NCBI RefSeq assembly: GCF_007988805.1
Contig: NZ_BJUV01000001.1
Span: forward strand, 179,357 to 243,356
Length of the DNA stretch: 64,000 nt
Source: Frigoribacterium faeni
Lineage (GTDB): Bacteria > Actinomycetota > Actinomycetes > Actinomycetales > Microbacteriaceae
Reading direction: 5' to 3'
A model generated the notes under the pieces. That model did no database searches. It was not told where the DNA came from and saw only the letters and a program-made list of their open reading frames with translations. The translations under genes were made by a program, and so were the position numbers. Below are positions 24,782 through 32,456 of this stretch, piece by piece. Within the stretch, counting starts at the first letter, position 1. Each line of letters starts with the position of its first letter.

Positions 24782-25942
24782 TCAGCGCGACGCGCGGCCC
24801 ACGAGGGAGCGGAGCGAGGGCCCCATGGTGCCGCGCGCGAGCACCGAGGCCGTCACGAGCAGGGCGAGGAGCACGGCCCCTCGGACGAGGCCGTCCCAGT
24901 AGTAGCTGACGCCCAACAGGGCGAGCCCGTTCGACAGGATCGTGAAGACCAGGACACCGACGAGGGTTCCGAGCACGTTCGGCCGCCCGTGCCGGCTGAG
25001 CGTGGCTCCGACGAACACGGCGCCGATGGCGTCGAGCACGTAAGCCTGACCGCTTCCGCCGACGAACCCGTAGCTCCGCGACGCCAGCAGGATCCCCGCG
25101 ATCGACGCCACGAGCGCGGCGACCACGAAGACCGCCCCGAGGGCCGGCACCGTGGCCCGCCCCGCGATCCGGGTCGCGGTGCGCTGCTCCCCCGCCGCCG
25201 TGACGACGCGACCCCAGCGCGTGCGATCGAGCAGGAACCAGACGGCCACGGCGACCGCGACCGCCGCCACCACCGGCAGGGGCACGCCCAGCACGGTCGC
25301 GTTGCCGATCGCGGCGAACGAGTCGGGGGTCGCCGGTCGGCGGAGGTAGATCGGCGCACCGCCGTCGGTGAGCAGCTGCTGCACGCTCGTCCCGACGAAC
25401 CAGACGCTGAGGGTCGCCAGGAACGCGCGGATCCGCAGCAGCGTCACGAGCACGGCGTTCACGACGCCGGCCAGCGTGCCGAAGGCGAGCCCGACGGCGA
25501 CGGCGAACCAGGTCACGTAGCCGTCGGCGATCAGCGCGGTGGCGCCCAGGGCGGCCAGGTCGACGGCGACGCCGACCGAGAGGTCGATCCCGCCGCCGCG
25601 GACGACGACGGTCATCGCGCAGGCCACGATCGCGAGGAGCGCACCGGCCGAGAGCACCGAGACGAGGTTCGCGCCCGTCGCGAAGGCCGGCGTCGACGAC
25701 GCGAGCACGACGACGATCACCAGCAGCGCCGCGGGGGCGAGGAGACGGGTCGCCAGCCGCCGGGCGCGATCGGGGTCGGCCGCGGCGGACGGACCTGCCC
25801 CGCGCCCCGGGTCGCGCTCGGACCCGGCGGGATCCGGACGGCCCGGCGCGTCGGGGGTGCTCGGCGTCAGCCTGGAGTCCGGCGAGTCGGGGGTGCGCGG
25901 CGAGTCCGGGCCGCCGGCGATCGTGTCGGGCGCTCTGCTCAT
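24782..25942 (-). CDS. ABC sugar-type transporter permease (second)
   Basis: A 386-aa ribose/RbsC-family permease, last gene of the ABC operon. After a disordered Pro/Asp-rich cytoplasmic N-terminus of about 80 residues come 8-10 membrane helices. The family signature GGGIDLSVGVAVDLAALG and the EAA-like segment around GAVFVGATLSRHGR are visible. The start is the ATG at 25942, overlapping the preceding stop (ATGA). It pairs with the upstream permease as a heterodimer. Confidence 0.9.
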   Translation of the reverse strand: MSRAPDTIAGGPDSPRTPDSPDSRLTPSTPDAPGRPDPAGSERDPGRGAGPSAAADPDRARRLATRLLAPAALLVIVVVLASSTPAFATGANLVSVLSAGALLAIVACAMTVVVRGGGIDLSVGVAVDLAALGATALIADGYVTWFAVAVGLAFGTLAGVVNAVLVTLLRIRAFLATLSVWFVGTSVQQLLTDGGAPIYLRRPATPDSFAAIGNATVLGVPLPVVAAVAVAVAVWFLLDRTRWGRVVTAAGEQRTATRIAGRATVPALGAVFVVAALVASIAGILLASRSYGFVGGSGQAYVLDAIGAVFVGATLSRHGRPNVLGTLVGVLVFTILSNGLALLGVSYYWDGLVRGAVLLALLVTASVLARGTMGPSLRSLVGRASR

Positions 25943-26955
25943 CGGGTGACCCCTCTCTCTCGGACGGCGGCCAGGGCGAGGACCGCGAGGATGAGCACGC
26001 CCTTGACGACGCCGACCCACTGGCTCCCCACCCCCAGCAGGGTGAAGCCGTTGCTCAGGGCCGCCACGAAGACCGCGGCCACGAGGGTGCCGCCGATCGT
26101 GACGACGAGGCGGCGGGAGAACACCACGGACATGTACGCCGTGAGCACGATGTCGAGCAGGATCTGCTCTCCGACGTCCGGTACGGCGGCGGCGAGGCGG
26201 GAGGCGAGCAGGATGCCGGCGACTCCCGCGAGCAGAGCGGACAGCACGTAGCTGCCGGCGACGTACCGCCAGACGGCGACGCCGGTGACCGCGGCAGCGG
26301 TCGGGTTCTCGCCGACGGCGTAGCTGCGGACGCCCCAGCTCGTCCGGCCCACCGCCAGGCCGACCACCACCGCGGTGACCGTGAGCACCAGGACGGGTGC
26401 CGGGACGCCGCCCACCGTGCCGTCCCTCAGCCACCGGAACACCGCGTCGTCGAGCGGGACCTTCACGTTGCCGGTGGCGAGGTAGACGACGCTGGTGACG
26501 ATGCCGCCCGACGCGAGGGTGACGAGCAGCGGGCTGACCCCGAGCACGACCACGGTGGCGTTCAGGGCTCCGAAGCCCGCCGACACGGCGAGCGCGGCGG
26601 CGATGGCGGGGAGGGCTCCGGCGCCCGTGGCGGCGACCAGGGCCGCGACGACCCCGGAGACGGCGACCACCGCTCCGCTCGAGAGGTCGATGCCCCCGCG
26701 GACGACGTCGTCGCCCCCGGTGATGACGACGATCGCGAGTCCGAATCCGGCGATGGCGTACACGGCCGCCTGCGAGAGGATCGTGGCGGCGTTGCCCGTG
26801 GTGGCGAACGAGGGCGAGACGACGGCGAGCACGACGAACTCGGCGAGCACGACGGACCAGCCCAGCAGGGAGATCCAGCGGGGCGCCCCGCGACGACGGG
26901 GGCGGGAGGTCCCGGTCGGGCGCACCGGCGCGAGGGTCGGTTCCCGGAGGGTCAT
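25939..26955 (-). CDS. ABC sugar-type transporter permease (first)
   Basis: A 338-aa RbsC-like permease. It has the motif RGGIDLSSGAVVAVSGVVAA and about 9 hydrophobic segments, ending AVLALAAVRERGVTR. The start is the ATG at 26955, overlapping the ATPase stop (ATGA). Two different permease genes in one operon, as in the LsrCD or xylitol/autoinducer-type systems, imply a heterodimeric channel. Confidence 0.9.
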   Translation of the reverse strand: MTLREPTLAPVRPTGTSRPRRRGAPRWISLLGWSVVLAEFVVLAVVSPSFATTGNAATILSQAAVYAIAGFGLAIVVITGGDDVVRGGIDLSSGAVVAVSGVVAALVAATGAGALPAIAAALAVSAGFGALNATVVVLGVSPLLVTLASGGIVTSVVYLATGNVKVPLDDAVFRWLRDGTVGGVPAPVLVLTVTAVVVGLAVGRTSWGVRSYAVGENPTAAAVTGVAVWRYVAGSYVLSALLAGVAGILLASRLAAAVPDVGEQILLDIVLTAYMSVVFSRRLVVTIGGTLVAAVFVAALSNGFTLLGVGSQWVGVVKGVLILAVLALAAVRERGVTR

Positions 26956-28559
26956 GCGCCGACCTCCGCGACGTCGTCGGCCCCCGAGGCGATCGAGAGC
27001 ACCCGGTCGACGCTGATGTCGGCGTGGTCGAGCACGGCCCGGACGCGACCCCGGTGGAGCACCACCACGCGGTCGGCCAGGCCGACGAGCTCGTCGAGGT
27101 CCACCGTCACGAGGAGCACGGCGGCCCCCTGGTCGATCTGCTCCTCGATCCGGTCGTAGACGGCCTGTCGGCTGCCGACGTCGACTCCGGCGGTCGGCTG
27201 GTCGAGCACGAACACCGTGGAGCCGGCGACCAGCCAGCGCCCGAGCACGACCTTCTGCTGGTTGCCTCCGGAGAGCCGACCGGCGACCGCCTCGGTCGAC
27301 GCGGGTCGCACGCCCACTCGGTCGATCTGCTCGCGGGCGAGGTCGCGCTCCCGGGGACGGTGCACGAAGGCACCCCACCGGGAGATGGCTCGCGGGCTCG
27401 CGAGCGACAGGTTCTCCCGGACGGTGTGCCGCAGCACGATGCCGTCGCGGCGGCGATCGCTCGGCACGTGGGCCCCGCCGGCCCGGACGAAGCCACCGGG
27501 GGTGCGGACGGTGCGCGTGCCCACCCGCACCGTGCCTCCTCGGTGCCGGAGGCCGGTGACCGCCTCGGCGAGCACCTCGACCCCGGAGCCGACCAGGCCG
27601 GTCACCCCGACGATCTCGCCGGGACGCACGGCGAGGTCGAGACCCTCGAGATGGCCGGGGACGCTCAGCGATTCGAGGGCGAGCGCGGGCTCGACGCCCT
27701 CGACGGGCGAGCGGTGCCGGCGTCCGCCGTACTCGTCGACCTGTCGACCGACCATCAGCTCAACCACCCGCGACACGCTCGCGCCCTCGTGCCGGAGGTC
27801 GACCTCGCCGACGACGGAGCCGTTGCGGAGCACGACCACGCGGTCGGCGATGCGGCGGACCTCCTGCAGGTAGTGCGAGATGTAGACGACCGGGACGCCT
27901 CGATCCCGGAGGCGCGCGATGGTCTCGACCAGCCGCTCGACGTCGTGCGCGGCCAGCGGCGCCGTCGGCTCGTCCAGCACCAGCACCCGAGGTTCGGTGA
28001 GGACGGCCCGCGCGATCTGCAGCAGCTGGCGCTCGGCGACCGTGAGGTCGTCCACGAGCAGATCGGCCCGGAGCTCGAGCCCGACGGCCTCGCGGAGGTC
28101 CTGCTCGGCTCTCCGACGCAGGGTGCGGGGCGAGACCCAGCCCCTCCTCCCCTCCGAACGGCCGAGATAGAGCTGCTCGGCCACCGTGAGCCGCCCGGCC
28201 TGGTGGCGGTCCTGGTGGACCACCTGGATGCCCAACCGGTCGGCATCGGCGGCGGACCCCACGGTGACCTCGACTCCGCCCAGCGTGATCGTGCCCGAGT
28301 CGGCGGGGTGGAAGCCGGTCAGCACCTTGATGAGGGTGGACTTGCCCGCACCGTTCTCGCCGACGAGCGCGACGACCTCGCCCGGGGCGACGTCGAGGTC
28401 GACGCCGTGGAGGACCTCGATCCCGGCGAACGACTTCACGATCGCCCTCATCGCGAGGGCGACGCCCTGCGGTGCCGCGACGGACGGGGCGGCGACCGGC
28501 GGGGTGTCGTGCACCGCGCCTCCCGGGCTCGACCCGTCGGGGCTCTCGAGCGCCGTCAC
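26952..28559 (-). CDS. ABC sugar-type transporter ATP-binding protein (two nucleotide-binding domains)
   Basis: A 535-aa RbsA/MglA-type double ATPase. The first domain has GENGAGKSTL, a signature-like TVAERQLLQIARAV, and Walker B VLVLDEPTAPL. The second domain lacks a canonical Walker A (GLVGSGVEVL) but keeps the signature LSGGNQQKV and VFVLDQPTAGVD. Degeneracy of one site is normal in this family. The GTG at 28559 overlaps the binding-protein stop (GTGA). Confidence 0.94.
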   Translation of the reverse strand: MTALESPDGSSPGGAVHDTPPVAAPSVAAPQGVALAMRAIVKSFAGIEVLHGVDLDVAPGEVVALVGENGAGKSTLIKVLTGFHPADSGTITLGGVEVTVGSAADADRLGIQVVHQDRHQAGRLTVAEQLYLGRSEGRRGWVSPRTLRRRAEQDLREAVGLELRADLLVDDLTVAERQLLQIARAVLTEPRVLVLDEPTAPLAAHDVERLVETIARLRDRGVPVVYISHYLQEVRRIADRVVVLRNGSVVGEVDLRHEGASVSRVVELMVGRQVDEYGGRRHRSPVEGVEPALALESLSVPGHLEGLDLAVRPGEIVGVTGLVGSGVEVLAEAVTGLRHRGGTVRVGTRTVRTPGGFVRAGGAHVPSDRRRDGIVLRHTVRENLSLASPRAISRWGAFVHRPRERDLAREQIDRVGVRPASTEAVAGRLSGGNQQKVVLGRWLVAGSTVFVLDQPTAGVDVGSRQAVYDRIEEQIDQGAAVLLVTVDLDELVGLADRVVVLHRGRVRAVLDHADISVDRVLSIASGADDVAEVGA

Positions 28560-29602
28560 AGCCCCAGCTCGTCGCGCTTCTCGGCGATGTTCTCCTTGGT
28601 GATCAGCACGGGAGGCAGGTAGCTCGTCACCGGCACGTCCGCCTCGTCCCCGTCGAGGAACCGGGCGACGTTGTCGACCGAGGTCCGTCCGATGGCCGCG
28701 TTCTGCTGGGCCACCGTGGCGGTGTACGACGAGTCGGGGTCGGCGATCAGGTCGAGGGCGCCCTGGTCGGCGTCGACGCCGTAGATCTTGATCTCGTCTC
28801 GTCCCGCCGCGTCGACGGCCTGGGCGGCCCCGATCTGCGGCGTGTCCCAGCACGACCAGATGGCCGAGATCTCGCCCTCCGGGTAGCGCTGGAGAGCGTC
28901 GGTGATCTGCTGCTTGGCGTCCTCGATGGTGCCGACGTACTTGTCCTGCAGTTCGGGGCTGATCAGCTGCACGTCGGGGTAGTCCTTCAGCACGAGGGAG
29001 AGCTCGTCGTAGCGGATGCGGCAGGGCGCGACGCCCGGGAACCCGTTGAAGACGAGGATCCGCCCCTTTCCGCCGATGTCCTCGGCGATGGTGCGGGCGA
29101 GGGTCGAGCCGATCTGCCAGTTGTCGCTCGTGACGTTGTTCTCGCTGTACTCGCTGACGTTGTCGATCGTGAACAGCGGGATGCCCGCCTCGTGCACCTT
29201 CTCGAGCTCGGGCGCCAGGGTGGTGGCGTCGCCGAGGATGACCACGATCGCGTCGACGTCGCGGGAGATGAGGGCGTCGATGTCGCTGACGTGCTTGTCG
29301 TCCTTCGCCTCCGCCTGGGTGGCGACGACGGTGCCGCCCAGCGCCTCGACCCGGTCCTGCACGTTCTCGTAGACGATGCGGCTGAAGTCGTGCACGACGT
29401 CCTTCGCGGCGACGCCGACGGTCTTCCCTTCGAGGCTCGGCACGTCCGCGGTGCTCGCCGCCGTCGCGGCGGACGACGGGGCGTCGTCCGCGTCGGCCGT
29501 CGACGTCTTGAGCGAGCAGGAGGTGAGCACCAGGCCGATGCTCAGGGCTGCGGCCACGGCCGACGCGAGTCGGGCGGAGCGTGCGGTGCGGGTGATGGGC
29601 AT
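28556..29602 (-). CDS. ABC transporter substrate-binding lipoprotein (ribose type)
   Basis: A 348-aa periplasmic-binding-protein type 1 lipoprotein. The signal peptide (about residues 5-26) ends in the lipobox LVLTSCS, with AGAGGA before the ATG at 29602. The body has the sugar-binding fold (GKTVGVAAKDVVHDFSRIV, GIPLFTIDNVSEY, IWSCWDTPQIG). The ligand is unknown: the fold also binds autoinducer-2, nucleosides and non-sugar ligands. First gene of the leftward operon binding protein-ATPase-permease-permease, divergent from two DszC/SfnB-like flavoenzymes whose substrate it may import. Confidence 0.92.
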   Translation of the reverse strand: MPITRTARSARLASAVAAALSIGLVLTSCSLKTSTADADDAPSSAATAASTADVPSLEGKTVGVAAKDVVHDFSRIVYENVQDRVEALGGTVVATQAEAKDDKHVSDIDALISRDVDAIVVILGDATTLAPELEKVHEAGIPLFTIDNVSEYSENNVTSDNWQIGSTLARTIAEDIGGKGRILVFNGFPGVAPCRIRYDELSLVLKDYPDVQLISPELQDKYVGTIEDAKQQITDALQRYPEGEISAIWSCWDTPQIGAAQAVDAAGRDEIKIYGVDADQGALDLIADPDSSYTATVAQQNAAIGRTSVDNVARFLDGDEADVPVTSYLPPVLITKENIAEKRDELGL

Positions 29603-29720
29603 GGTGTCCTCTGGGGTGCGCGGGGCCGGTGGGCCGTGGGTGCCGACGCGGCGGGTCGACCGCGGTGGCCACATCCTGGAGCACCGCGTCGGTCCTGCGG
29701 AAGCGCAGGACGCCATGCTC

Positions 29721-29781
29721 CGTCACAGGGCGTCACGCGGCGTAACGACGGCCTCGTGCTCGGCCGACGGACCCCTAGCGT
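29721..29781 (+). promoter_or_regulatory. Three 10-bp-spaced CGTMAC repeats upstream of the flavoenzyme promoter
   Basis: CGTCAC at 29721, CGTCAC at 29731 and CGTAAC at 29741 are direct repeats with exactly 10-bp spacing, one DNA turn. TAGCGT (29776-29781) is a -10-like element for the gene starting at 29814. The repeats would lie at about -45 to -70, a typical activator position, and are also in front of the divergent transporter operon. Confidence 0.5.
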
Positions 29782-29813
29782 GACTGTCCACACCCACGAC
29801 TGGAGGCCACGCG

Positions 29814-31091
29814 ATGACCGATCTGCTGAGCTCGCCGACCGCCGACGACACGTCGACGCTCGATCCCGCCACCACGGCCGCTCCCGCGCGGAGCCACTGG
29901 ACGGGCGTCGCGGCGGAGGACGAGATCGCGCACTGGTCGGCGGTCGCGTCCGAGGTCGCCGCCGTGCTGGCCCGTGACGTGCTCGAGCGCGACCGGCGCG
30001 GGGACGACCCCACCACCGAGCTCGACCCGCTGCGCTCGAGCGGCCTGGTGACCCTCCTCGACCCCGCCTCGCTCGGCGGCGGCGGGGCCCACTGGCAGAC
30101 GGCATTCCGCGTGGTGCGGATCCTCGCCCGGGCGGACGGCTCGCTGGCTCAGCTGCTGCTGTACCACTACGTCAACGTGGCCAACATCGCGACCAGCGCC
30201 CCCGCGAGCGAGCGCGAGCGCTTCTACCGCCGGACGATCGAGGGTCGCTGGCTCTGGGGCGACTCGGTCAACCCGGTCGACCCCGACCTCCGTCTGACGC
30301 CCGACGACGCCGGCGGCTTCCGCCTGAACGGCCTCAAGCGCTTCTCCACGGGCGTCTCGTCGGGCGACCGTGCGCTGGTCAACGCCGTCGTCGACTCGGG
30401 CGACCGGGAGGGCGACGTGATCGCGTTCGTGATCGACGCCCACGCACCCGGCGTCGCGCACCTCGGCGACTGGGACGCCCTCGGCCAGCGGCAGAGCGCG
30501 AGCGGCAGCGTCCGCTTCACCGACGTCCGGGTGGAGCCGACGGACGTGCTCGGCGCCCTCGACGGCGAACCGTTCTCGACCCTCATCACGGCCGCCATCC
30601 AGCTCGGGTTCGGCAACCTGTACCTCGGTCTCGCCGAAGGGGCGATCGCCGCCGCACGCGAGATCACCGTGGCCCGTCCGAACGCCTGGTTCCTCAGCGA
30701 CGCCGAGCGGTACGCGGAGGATCCGTTCGTCCGACGCCTCTACGGCGATCTGGTCTCCCGGACGGCCGCGGTCGAGGCTCTGGCCGACCGGGTGGGCGCG
30801 CTCTTCGACGTGGAGACGGCCAAGGGCGACGGCGTCACGGCCGAGTCGCGCGGCGCCCTCGCCATCGAGATCGCCAAGGTGAAGGTGGTCTCGAGCGACC
30901 TGGCCACCGACGCGACCTCCCGGGTCTTCGAGGCCACCGGGTCGAGCTCGACCCGCAGCTCGGTCGGACTCGACCTCTACTGGCGGAACGCCCGGACGCA
31001 CAGCCTGCACGACCCGGTCGACTACAAGAAGCTCGAGGTCGGCGCGAACTTCCTGACCGGGGTGCTGCAGCCCCTCTCGCTCTACACCTGA
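29814..31091 (+). CDS. Acyl-CoA dehydrogenase-fold flavin monooxygenase (SfnB/DszC-like)
   Basis: 425 aa with the acyl-CoA dehydrogenase fold but the sequence style of DszC/SfnB-type reduced-flavin-dependent monooxygenases. It has an N-terminal helical domain, the middle beta domain with GRWLWGDSVNP and RFSTGVSSGDRALV, and the C-terminal segment YWRNARTHSLHDPVDYK, which is characteristic of the DszC group. Such enzymes oxidise sulfur or nitrogen in organic substrates and need a separate flavin reductase, not seen nearby. GGAGG precedes the ATG. It pairs with the paralogue 52 bp downstream. Confidence 0.85.
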   Translation: MTDLLSSPTADDTSTLDPATTAAPARSHWTGVAAEDEIAHWSAVASEVAAVLARDVLERDRRGDDPTTELDPLRSSGLVTLLDPASLGGGGAHWQTAFRVVRILARADGSLAQLLLYHYVNVANIATSAPASERERFYRRTIEGRWLWGDSVNPVDPDLRLTPDDAGGFRLNGLKRFSTGVSSGDRALVNAVVDSGDREGDVIAFVIDAHAPGVAHLGDWDALGQRQSASGSVRFTDVRVEPTDVLGALDGEPFSTLITAAIQLGFGNLYLGLAEGAIAAAREITVARPNAWFLSDAERYAEDPFVRRLYGDLVSRTAAVEALADRVGALFDVETAKGDGVTAESRGALAIEIAKVKVVSSDLATDATSRVFEATGSSSTRSSVGLDLYWRNARTHSLHDPVDYKKLEVGANFLTGVLQPLSLYT

Positions 31092-31143
31092 GCCCGCCGC
31101 ACCGATCGCCCTCCACCGCCGCCCCGTCCGAATCGGAGACCCC

Positions 31144-32382
31144 GTGACCCTCGACCTCCCCCGCACGATCGCCGGACCGCTCGACCTCGCCGAGGCCCGA
31201 GCGCGCTTCGCGCCGCTCTTCGAGCGCATCGCCGAAGGCGCCGTCGGCCGCGAGCGGGATCGGGAGCTGCCCCGCCGGGCTCTCCGCGACCTGCAGGAGG
31301 CGCGGTTCGGCGCCCTCACCGTCCCCACGACGCACGGCGGGCTCGGCCTCGGCCTGGCCGACGCCGTCGAGCTGCTGAGCGATCTCGCCGAGGCCGACTC
31401 GAACGTGGCCCACGCCCTCCGCGGGCACCTCGCCTTCGTCGAGGACCAGACCACGTCCGTCCCGTCGTCCGCCCGCGACGAGTGGCTGCACCGGATCGCC
31501 GACGGGACCCTGATCGGCAACGCCTGGAGCGAGCGGGGCTCCGCCGAGGTCGGCACCACCGCCACGCGGCTGGTCGAGGACGACGACGGCACCCTGCGGG
31601 TGCACGGCACGAAGTACTACACGACCGGCACGCTCTACGCCGACTGGACGGACGTCACCGTCGGCCGCGACGGCCTCCCGGACACGGCCGTCGCCGTCTG
31701 CGTCGACCAGCCCGGCGTCACCGTGCTCGACGACTGGGACGGCTTCGGGCAGCGGCACACGGGTACGGGCACGGTCGTCTTCGACGGCGCCGTCGTGCAG
31801 CCGGAGCACGTCTTCGCCGGGATCGAGCGGGCGCCGCACCAGACGCCGTTCTTCCAGCTCGTGCTGAACGCCGTGCTGACGGGCATCGCCCGGGCGGTCG
31901 TCCGCGACGCCACGACCCGGGTGACGGGCCGCAGCCGGGTCTACAGCCACGGCAACGCCGACCACACGCGCGACGACGCGCAGATCCAGGCGATCGTCGG
32001 CGAGCTGTCGGCGACCGCCTTCACCGCCGAGGCGCTGCTCCGACGGTCCGCCGAGGCGGTCGAGCGCGTGGCCCTCGCCGCCCGCGACGGCGCGCGCCCC
32101 GACGGGCTCGACGAGCTCGTGGCTCGGGCGGGCGCCGATGTCTACCGGGCGCAGACCGTGCTGAGCGACGCGGTCCCCGCCGCGGCCGCGCACCTGTTCG
32201 ACGCGCTCGGCGCGTCCGGCGTCTCGGTGGACGCCGCCCTCGACCGGCACTGGCGCAACGCCCGCACGGTGGCGTCGCACAACCCGCAGATCTTCAAACG
32301 CCGGATCGTCGGCGAGTGGGTGCTGAACGGCACGCCCCCGCCCACCGCCTGGGCCATCGGGGTCGTGCCGGGCGCGTCCTGA
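31144..32382 (+). CDS. Acyl-CoA dehydrogenase-fold flavin monooxygenase (SfnB/DszC-like), paralogue
   Basis: A 412-aa protein related to the preceding one. It has DSNVAHALRGHLAFVED, the flavin-site segment NAWSERGSAEVGTT, HGTKYYTTGTLYADW, and the DszC-type C-terminal motif HWRNARTVASHNPQIFK. The GTG start at 31144 is preceded by GGAGA. The two genes form a rightward operon divergent from the ABC importer; together they suggest uptake and oxidative cleavage of an organic (possibly organosulfur) compound. The substrate is not known. Confidence 0.85.
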   Translation: MTLDLPRTIAGPLDLAEARARFAPLFERIAEGAVGRERDRELPRRALRDLQEARFGALTVPTTHGGLGLGLADAVELLSDLAEADSNVAHALRGHLAFVEDQTTSVPSSARDEWLHRIADGTLIGNAWSERGSAEVGTTATRLVEDDDGTLRVHGTKYYTTGTLYADWTDVTVGRDGLPDTAVAVCVDQPGVTVLDDWDGFGQRHTGTGTVVFDGAVVQPEHVFAGIERAPHQTPFFQLVLNAVLTGIARAVVRDATTRVTGRSRVYSHGNADHTRDDAQIQAIVGELSATAFTAEALLRRSAEAVERVALAARDGARPDGLDELVARAGADVYRAQTVLSDAVPAAAAHLFDALGASGVSVDAALDRHWRNARTVASHNPQIFKRRIVGEWVLNGTPPPTAWAIGVVPGAS

Positions 32383-32388
32383 CCGGCG

Positions 32389-32456
32389 CCGCGCCTCCTC
32401 GGTCCCTCCCGGACGTCCCGACCCGCGGGAGGCCGAGGACGATTCAGGAGGCGCGG
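32389..32456. terminator. Bidirectional terminator with nested stems
   Basis: Outer arms CCGCGCCTCC (32389-32398) and GGAGGCGCGG (32447-32456) are perfect complements. Inside them, CCTCCC (32405-32410) pairs with GGGAGG (32427-32432), and CCTCGG (32397-32402) can pair with CCGAGG (32433-32438). It lies between convergent genes and covers the stop codon of the synthetase. Confidence 0.8.
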
